Assembly (NCBI GenBank): GCA_025451845.1
Contig: JANWJS010000017.1
Location: 1-64,000, forward strand
Reading direction: 5' to 3'
DNA length: 64,000 bases
Source of the DNA: Steroidobacteraceae bacterium
Lineage (GTDB): Bacteria > Pseudomonadota > Gammaproteobacteria > Steroidobacterales > Steroidobacteraceae
Part shown: positions 58,515 through 64,000 of the stretch, in pieces
Position numbering within the stretch: the stretch's first letter is position 1
Layout: every line of letters starts with the position of its first letter
The notes under the pieces: generated by a model
What the model was told of the DNA's origin: nothing
Seen by the model: the letters and a program-made list of their open reading frames with translations, nothing else
Database searches by the model: none
Program-made: the position numbers and the translations under genes

Positions 58515-60053
58515 TTACTCGTCGGTGATGTCGTCCGTCAGCACGGCTTTGCGACGAGCGATGAAATCAAGCATGGCCTCGTCCCGCGCGGGGTCGATGC
58601 CGGGGTCCTGATACTCCGCCAGCATCCGCTTCCACACGCGGTTGGCACGCTGCTCCGCCGTGAGGCGTCCTTCCTCCGACCATTGCTCGTAGGAGCAGTA
58701 GTCGGCGATGGTCGACTGATAGAAGGCCGTCTCGAAGTTTTCCTGCGTGTGCGCGCAGCCGAGGAAGTGGTTTCCGGGACCGACCTCCCGGATCGCATCG
58801 AGTGCCTGGCCGCGCGCCGACATGTCCATGCCCTGCGCGAGGCTTTGCATCATGGCGCATTGATCGGCGTCCATCACGAACTTCTCGTAACTCGCGACCA
58901 GTCCGCCTTCCAGCCACCCTGCCGCATGCGTCACGAGATTCACGCCGGCGAGCAGGGTGGGCAACAGTGTGTGCGCGCTCTCGTAGCCTGCCTGCGCATC
59001 GGCAGTCTTCGCCGCGCACAGGGACCCGCCGCTGCGGCAGGGCACCCCGAGGCGCCGGGCAAGCTGCGCCGTGGCGAAGATCATCTGCGTCGCTTCCGGA
59101 GTGCCGAAGGTCGGCGCCCCCGTGCGCATGGAAATCGCGCCGACGAAAGAGCCGAGAATCACCGGCGCTCCCGGCCGCACGAGCTGGGTGAGCGCCATCC
59201 CGCACAGCGCCTCGGCGAGGAGCTCGGCCATGCATCCGGCCGGTGTCACCGGGCCCATGGCGCCGGCGAGCATGGCGGGTACGACGATCGTGCCCTGGTT
59301 GTGGCTGGCGAACTGCCGCAGTGCACCGAGCATCCTGCCGTCGAAGACGAGCGGCGAATTCGAGTTGATGTTGCCGAGGACCACAGGATGGGTCTCGAGG
59401 TACTCGGCGCCGAAGAGGACCTGCGCGAGGGCGACGGCATCGGAGGCGTGTCCGGCGGTCTCGGGCGTCGCCTCGCAGCCCTGATCCGAGTACCGGAAGA
59501 AGGCGTACTGCACATCGAGATGGCGCTTGTTGGGGGGTATCTCCATCGGCTCGCACATGCTGCCCCCGGAGAAGTGGATCGCGGGCGCCATCTGCGCGAG
59601 CTTGATGAAGTTTTGCAGATCCTCGAGGGTCCCATAGCGGCGGCCGCGGTCGATGTCGGAAACAAATGGTGGGCCACCGACCGGAGAGAATACGGTGGCA
59701 TCTCCACCGAAGAGGACGTTACGGGCGGGGTTGCGGGCGAAAAGGGTGAATTCGGACGGAGCGGTCGCGAGCAGCTGGCGCGCCAGGCCTCGGGGAATGC
59801 GCACTCTCTCGCCGCGCACGTCCGCCCCCGCACGCTGCCAGAGACACAGCGATTCCGGATCGCGCCGCAGCTCGATGCCGATCTCCTCGAGGATGGTTTC
59901 CGCGTTCGCCTCGATGATCTCGATCGCCTCGGTGCTCAGGAGCTCCACGGGCGGCAGCCGCCGCCGGATATAGGGGTACTTGGCGGGCGGGGTGCGCGCC
60001 CGCGCACGTCTGCTTTCGCGGGCACGGCGCGTCGGAATGGCGGGCTCGCTCAT
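58515..60053 (-). CDS. MttB/MtgB-superfamily methyltransferase (non-pyrrolysine), copy 2
   Basis: A 512-aa relative of the protein at 8454, sharing the order of motifs: ILEEIGIELRRDPESL, FTLFARNPARNVLFGG, RYSDQGCEA, LGNINSNSPLVFDGRML and the late LVTHAAGWLEGGLVASYEKFV. No amber codon interrupts it. It would demethylate a quaternary amine with a corrinoid acceptor that is not encoded here. It is first in the operon with the TMADH homologue (9-bp gap) and the CocE hydrolase. Start ATG 60053 follows the AT-rich control block shared with the 47-kb region. Confidence 0.85.
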   Translation of the reverse strand: MSEPAIPTRRARESRRARARTPPAKYPYIRRRLPPVELLSTEAIEIIEANAETILEEIGIELRRDPESLCLWQRAGADVRGERVRIPRGLARQLLATAPSEFTLFARNPARNVLFGGDATVFSPVGGPPFVSDIDRGRRYGTLEDLQNFIKLAQMAPAIHFSGGSMCEPMEIPPNKRHLDVQYAFFRYSDQGCEATPETAGHASDAVALAQVLFGAEYLETHPVVLGNINSNSPLVFDGRMLGALRQFASHNQGTIVVPAMLAGAMGPVTPAGCMAELLAEALCGMALTQLVRPGAPVILGSFVGAISMRTGAPTFGTPEATQMIFATAQLARRLGVPCRSGGSLCAAKTADAQAGYESAHTLLPTLLAGVNLVTHAAGWLEGGLVASYEKFVMDADQCAMMQSLAQGMDMSARGQALDAIREVGPGNHFLGCAHTQENFETAFYQSTIADYCSYEQWSEEGRLTAEQRANRVWKRMLAEYQDPGIDPARDEAMLDFIARRKAVLTDDITDE

Positions 60054-60075
60054 GGCGGTAGTTATACCGCTATTT

Positions 60076-60110
60076 AATTCTACGCCCAAAATTTATATAG
60101 TCATATAGAC
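60076..60110 (+). promoter_or_regulatory. 35-bp control block, copy 2 (shared with 47215)
   Basis: AATTCTAC-N8-TTTATAT-N3-CATATAGAC with the same spacing as the copy at 47215-47249. The core TATAT-AGTC-ATATA is an inverted repeat. It sits between the divergent MttB and TonB receptor genes, 61 bp before the receptor start, and could act on both. Confidence 0.7.
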
Positions 60111-60171
60111 AGGCGCCACTCGCCGATGTTATCGTCGAGCTGGCAAAAAGCAGGCACGAAATTGGGGGCGT

Positions 60172-62613
60172 ATGAACGGTGCTCGCTCGAAGATTGCTAT
60201 CGCCGTCGCAGCGGCCCTGTGTGGCGCGGCGGCAGGCCGCGCCCCGCTGGCGCTCGCCGCCGATCCCGCGGCCCCGGGCGATGCCGGCGCAGCCGCGGTT
60301 CTCCAGGAAGTCATCGTCACCGCCACCAAGCGCGCGGAGAACCTGCAGAACATCCCGGAGACCATCCAGGCCTTGAGTGCCAGTGATATCCAGAACCTGG
60401 GCATCACGCACTTCGAGGACATCGTGCGCGCCATGCCGACGGTCTCCTACCAGAGCATCGGCCCCACGGATCAGATGTTCTACATCCGTGGCGTGTCCGA
60501 CGGCAGCAGCGCCAACGCCTCGAACATCTCGACCACGGGATTCTTCCTCGACGACGCCTCCACGAGCTACTACGGGTACATTCCCGACCTGCACCTCTAC
60601 GACATCGAGCGGATCGAAGTGCTCGATGGCCCGCAGGGCACGCTCTTTGGCGCGGGCGCCATGTCGGGCGCCATCCGGACGATCACCAACAAGCCCGACG
60701 TGAACCGCTTCAGCGCCGGGACCGACGTGGATTACGGCAAAATACACCACGGCGGCAGGGACACCACCTGGGAGGCGTTCATCAACCTGCCCCTCAGCGG
60801 CAGCACCGCCGTGCGGCTGTCCGGCTATGTGGCCCAAGGGGGCGGTTACATTAACAACGTGCTCGCGACCAGGAACTGGGTGAACGGGGTCGTTTCGAGC
60901 AACGCGCCGTGGGCCCGCAACGACTACAACACGGAGAAACAGGCGGGCGGACGCGCGGCCATCTCACAGCAGATCGGCGATTCCTGGAAGGCCGTGCTGA
61001 CAGTGAACTATCAGCAGCAGAACACCGCGGGATCGTGGACGCAGGACCCGCAGCGCTACGGGCCGCGCGAGGTGGCGCATTTCGGGCCCGAGGGCATCTC
61101 CGATTCCTTCACCGATTACGATTTGAATGTCGAAGGGGACGTCGGCATCGGCGATCTGGTGTATGCGTCCACGTACTGGACGTATCCGTATCACTTCACC
61201 ACGGAATACTCCGAGTACGTTCAGTACAATCCGTTTCCGGAATACAGTCAGAATTCCCCGGCCCTGCTGCAGAGCCTCACCTGCCAGACCGGCCCCACGA
61301 TCCAGGGCGGAACCGACCCGTACGGCGGCTGCCAGGCGCCGAACATGTACTACACGTACGACCAGTGGACGAAGCAATGGTCGAACGAGCTGCGCCTGCA
61401 ATCGAAGCCCGGCGGCCGCTGGCGCTGGCTCGCGGGCCTGTACTGGCAGAAGACGAGCCAGACATGGGACACCTACTACCTCATGCCGGGATTGCAGCCG
61501 GACGGTGAGGCGTACCAGAGCGCGCTGTCGTACTACAGCTACTATTACACGGGAACCGCCGCGCCCCTGCCGCATGAGTGGTACAGCAGCCTCAACCGCA
61601 ACGACTCGCTCAGCACGGCGGAATTCGCCGATGTGAGCTTCGACCTCACGCCGCACTGGACCCTCGAGGGCGGGCTGCGGTATTTCAACTGGGATTTCAG
61701 CTCCAGCGACCAATGGGCAGGATTCTTCTATGTGCCGAAGACGCCGTCCGCACTGACCAGCGTGTCCGGGCACAAGCTGAGCGGCAAGGCGAGCATTTCC
61801 TACAAGCCGACCTCCGAGGTGCTTCTCTACGGCACCTTCAGCCAGGGGTACCGGCAGGGCGGGAGCAACGCGGGGGCGTCATCGTCCTGCTATCAGAACG
61901 GCGTGCCGCACACCTATGATCCGGATACGCTCAACAACTTCGAGGTGGGCTGGAAGACGGGCCTCCTCGAGGGACGCATGAGGTGGAACGGCGCGCTCTA
62001 TTACATGCGCTGGAGCGGCTACCAGGCGCCCATTTTCGACGATTCCATCTGTCCGACGACTTTCAACGCCAACTTCGGCACCGCCCGCATCTACGGCGCG
62101 GAGACCAACGTGGCCTATCGGGTCATCGAGGGCCTGACTCTGCAGGCCACGGCCAACTACAACGATTCGCGGCTCATCAGCGTGCAGCCGGATTTCTCCG
62201 GCGTGCTCACCCAGATGATCGTCCCGAACGAGACGCTGCCGTTCGTCCCCTATTTCAGCTACAGCGCGAACGTGCGTTACGAGAAATCACTCGGGGCGAC
62301 GCTGAGCGGCTTCCTCGAGTACGACATCTCGCACAAGGGCGACAGGTGGAGCGACCTGCGCGCGCTCGCCAATCCCGCGCTCGGCAGCAAGGCGGGCTCG
62401 GCGCGCGTGCTGGAGCCCGAATACAACATCTCGGATGTGCGCTTCGGCGTCGAGGGTCAGGACGGTGCCTGGACACTGGAGGGCTATGTCACCAACCTGT
62501 GGGATACCAACGCGATCGTCCTGGTCAATACGGGCAACTACGATCGCCGCGAGACGACGAACGAGCCGCGCGTGATCGGACTGCACGTCAGCTACAACTT
62601 CAAGGGGAAATGA
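60172..62613 (+). CDS. TonB-dependent outer-membrane receptor
   Basis: An 813-aa receptor. The signal peptide runs to about residue 29 (ALAAD). EVIVTATKRAENLQNIPETIQAL begins the plug, with DQMFYIRGVSDG and GPQGTLFGAGAMSGAIRTITN typical plug motifs. The beta-barrel follows and ends with GLHVSYNFKGK. It imports a substrate too large or scarce for porins, using TonB energy. The shared control block and the divergent MttB-TMADH-hydrolase operon suggest that it takes up their substrate rather than a siderophore. The neighbouring repeat element terminates it. Confidence 0.92.
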   Translation: MNGARSKIAIAVAAALCGAAAGRAPLALAADPAAPGDAGAAAVLQEVIVTATKRAENLQNIPETIQALSASDIQNLGITHFEDIVRAMPTVSYQSIGPTDQMFYIRGVSDGSSANASNISTTGFFLDDASTSYYGYIPDLHLYDIERIEVLDGPQGTLFGAGAMSGAIRTITNKPDVNRFSAGTDVDYGKIHHGGRDTTWEAFINLPLSGSTAVRLSGYVAQGGGYINNVLATRNWVNGVVSSNAPWARNDYNTEKQAGGRAAISQQIGDSWKAVLTVNYQQQNTAGSWTQDPQRYGPREVAHFGPEGISDSFTDYDLNVEGDVGIGDLVYASTYWTYPYHFTTEYSEYVQYNPFPEYSQNSPALLQSLTCQTGPTIQGGTDPYGGCQAPNMYYTYDQWTKQWSNELRLQSKPGGRWRWLAGLYWQKTSQTWDTYYLMPGLQPDGEAYQSALSYYSYYYTGTAAPLPHEWYSSLNRNDSLSTAEFADVSFDLTPHWTLEGGLRYFNWDFSSSDQWAGFFYVPKTPSALTSVSGHKLSGKASISYKPTSEVLLYGTFSQGYRQGGSNAGASSSCYQNGVPHTYDPDTLNNFEVGWKTGLLEGRMRWNGALYYMRWSGYQAPIFDDSICPTTFNANFGTARIYGAETNVAYRVIEGLTLQATANYNDSRLISVQPDFSGVLTQMIVPNETLPFVPYFSYSANVRYEKSLGATLSGFLEYDISHKGDRWSDLRALANPALGSKAGSARVLEPEYNISDVRFGVEGQDGAWTLEGYVTNLWDTNAIVLVNTGNYDRRETTNEPRVIGLHVSYNFKGK

Positions 62614-62628
62614 TGGAAACGGCGATCC

Positions 62629-62734
62629 AGGCACAAGGAAGTGCCCGGCCGGCGCAGGTGGCCGAGTCTCGGGCAAAAACCACGCTTTTTGCCCGAGACG
62701 GCGCTGGGCCGGGCAGGCTGCCCGGATCCAGCGC
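62629..62734 (-). repeat. ~105-bp hairpin repeat, reverse orientation
   Basis: In reverse complement it reads GCGCTGGATCCGGGCAGCC, GTCTCGGGCAAAAA/TTTTTGCCCGAGAC and CTTGTGCCT at the end. It fills the gap between the TonB receptor and the convergent sulfotransferase and abuts the latter's stop. Confidence 0.8.
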
Positions 62735-64000
62735 TATTGCGAGAAGCGCGCGAGGCAATCGCCGAGGGCGGCTCTGAGCGGCTCGAGCTCGCCGGCGAAG
62801 TGTTTCCAGTAGCCCACTCCGGAGGCGTAGAGGGGCTGGCGCACCTGCTCGCTGCTCGCCGTGCGCACGGGGCGGCGATTCTCGTGGAAGTTGAGGGTTG
62901 CAGCCTCGAACGGCAGTCCGCAAAAATCGAGAAGATGCCGGACGGTATCCTGCGGATCGCGGATCAGCTGCTCGTATTGCAGGTGCATCACCCTGCCGGG
63001 CAGCACCGTGTCCCAGTGGTCCATCAGGCAGAGATAGCAGCGGTAATAGCGCCCGAGATCCTCCAGGTCGTAGCTGAAGGACTGACCCTGGGCGAAGTAC
63101 TGCTTGTAGTTGCTGAGGCAGGCATCCATGGGGTGCCGGCGGACATCGACGATGGCGGCGTTCGGCAATATGGCGTGAATCAGGCCGACGTGGCTGAAGT
63201 TGTTGGGCATCTTGTCGATGAAGCGGGGCCGGCCCGCGCGTACGGCGCGGGTGTCCTCGATGTAGCGCCGCCCGAGCTCTTCGAGCTCGGCTGCCGAGAG
63301 GGCACGCACGGTTTCCGGGTAGCCGTCCCGGTCGGCGCCGCGATGGTCGAGCTCGCGCACCTGCGCCGGGATGTTGTGCAGCTCCATCGTGCCCTCGACC
63401 TGGGAATGACTGGCGAGGATCTGCTCGACGAGCGTCGAGCCGGATCGGGGCAGTCCCACGATGAAGATGGGCGCGGAATCCGGATGACCGCCCGGTGTTC
63501 GCGCCCGGAAGAATTCGGGGTCATAGCAGGCGGCGATGCGCCGGGATTTGTCCTCGAAGGTGGCGATCGAGAAGGGGGAGGTCCGCTTGCGCAGCGTATT
63601 GCCGGCGGCATAGTGGCTGAACGCTGCGCAGTAGCTGCCGCGCTGCTCCAGGGCACGCGCGATCGCAAAATGCAGCTGCGCCGGGTCGGTGCTGGCCGCC
63701 GGCGATGCCAGCAGATCCTGCATGGCCGCGAGCTCCGCATCGCTGAAGCGATAGTTCTTGAGATCCGCGAGGCTCCAGTACGCTTCCGCGTATTGCGGGT
63801 CCAGCCGCAGGCACTCCCGATAGGCGTCCTCACACTGCGCCCGCCGGCCCAGCGTCTTGTTGATGTGCCCGATGGCGAGTCGGAATGCCGCCTGCAAGGG
63901 ATCGAGGCGAGAGGCTTGCTCGTAGGCCGACAGCGCCTCTTGCTGACGCAACAGCCGAACGCATACCGACCCCAATGCCGCCCAGTTCTGCGGGTTCTCC
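62734..64000 (-). CDS. TPR-containing sulfotransferase (5' end outside window)
   Basis: The C-terminal ~420 residues of a larger protein. TPR units come first (EALSAYEQASRLDPLQAA, then CLRLDPQYAEAYWSLADL). The PAPS-dependent sulfotransferase domain follows, with the 5'-phosphosulfate loop VGLPRSGSTLVEQIL and the 3'-phosphate site VDVRRHPMDACLSNYK. The frame stays open to the window edge (ENPQNWAALG), so the start is beyond 64000. Such proteins are common beside TonB receptors in sphingomonad-like and steroid-degrading bacteria; their acceptors are unknown. Confidence 0.88.
   Translation of the reverse strand, partial: ENPQNWAALGSVCVRLLRQQEALSAYEQASRLDPLQAAFRLAIGHINKTLGRRAQCEDAYRECLRLDPQYAEAYWSLADLKNYRFSDAELAAMQDLLASPAASTDPAQLHFAIARALEQRGSYCAAFSHYAAGNTLRKRTSPFSIATFEDKSRRIAACYDPEFFRARTPGGHPDSAPIFIVGLPRSGSTLVEQILASHSQVEGTMELHNIPAQVRELDHRGADRDGYPETVRALSAAELEELGRRYIEDTRAVRAGRPRFIDKMPNNFSHVGLIHAILPNAAIVDVRRHPMDACLSNYKQYFAQGQSFSYDLEDLGRYYRCYLCLMDHWDTVLPGRVMHLQYEQLIRDPQDTVRHLLDFCGLPFEAATLNFHENRRPVRTASSEQVRQPLYASGVGYWKHFAGELEPLRAALGDCLARFSQ

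Noticed and set aside
57858-60077. Long plus-strand frame opposite TMADH-like and MttB genes
   Set aside because: It is antisense to two strongly supported enzymes; its composition is His/Arg/Gly-rich without domains.

Overview
The window is GC-rich bacterial DNA with dense operons, many 1-8 bp gene overlaps and frequent GTG/TTG starts. A TonB-dependent receptor, a TPR-sulfotransferase, Rieske oxygenases and FCD/TetR/AraC-type regulators point to a soil or aquatic proteobacterium. No marker gene fixes the taxon.

Layout. (1) 47-4400: a small island in the 3' end of a tRNA-Lys(UUU) gene, bounded by a 45-bp direct repeat. It carries a tyrosine integrase, a MarR remnant, a lipoprotein esterase and a HigBA toxin-antitoxin pair. 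(2) 4.4-8.4 kb: a fungal-type cytosine deaminase, a wrecked sensor kinase in frame with a GbcA-like Rieske oxygenase, and an alpha/beta hydrolase. (3) 8.4-23.9 kb: an MttB-family methyltransferase, a two-subunit FAD amine dehydrogenase, a GbdR/CdhR-type AraC regulator, sarcosine oxidase soxBDAG with an MFS transporter, a serine hydrolase, an IPNS-like oxygenase and a formaldehyde-activating (GFA) protein. (4) 23.9-31.9 kb: a GntR-controlled operon with two PhnZ/MIOX-like HD proteins, two TmpA/gamma-butyrobetaine-hydroxylase-like dioxygenases, an organophosphate-type antiporter and an NCS1 permease. (5) 31.9-41.2 kb: carnitine catabolism (L-carnitine dehydrogenase-thioesterase fusion, BetI-like TetR, acyl-CoA dehydrogenase, CaiD-like hydratase, ADP-forming acyl-CoA synthetase, thioesterase, BKACE enzyme, PatD-like aldehyde dehydrogenase). 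(6) 41.4-54.2 kb: a split PotFGHI-type ABC transporter, a TetR protein fused to a cofactor-less Rieske-oxygenase domain, a real Rieske oxygenase, and an operon of aminotransferase, two FAD oxidoreductases, a GcvT-like protein and PotG. (7) 54.3-64 kb: a CocE-type hydrolase, a trimethylamine-dehydrogenase homologue, a second MttB homologue, a TonB receptor and a partial sulfotransferase.

Working together (inference): gamma-butyrobetaine or carnitine enters through CoA-linked or dioxygenase routes, becomes 3-dehydrocarnitine, and is cleaved by the BKACE enzyme to betainyl-CoA and then glycine betaine. A trimethylammonio-phosphonate could feed the same point through the TmpA/TmpB-like pair. Betaine is N-demethylated by Rieske or MttB enzymes to dimethylglycine and sarcosine. 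SoxBDAG gives glycine plus one-carbon units, and GFA is placed to handle formaldehyde.

Most unusual features: the TetR/pseudo-Rieske fusion at 44353-45753; a 35-bp operator/promoter-like block shared by the intergenic regions at 47.2 and 60.1 kb; and a ~105-bp hairpin repeat found in every convergent gene gap long enough to hold it.
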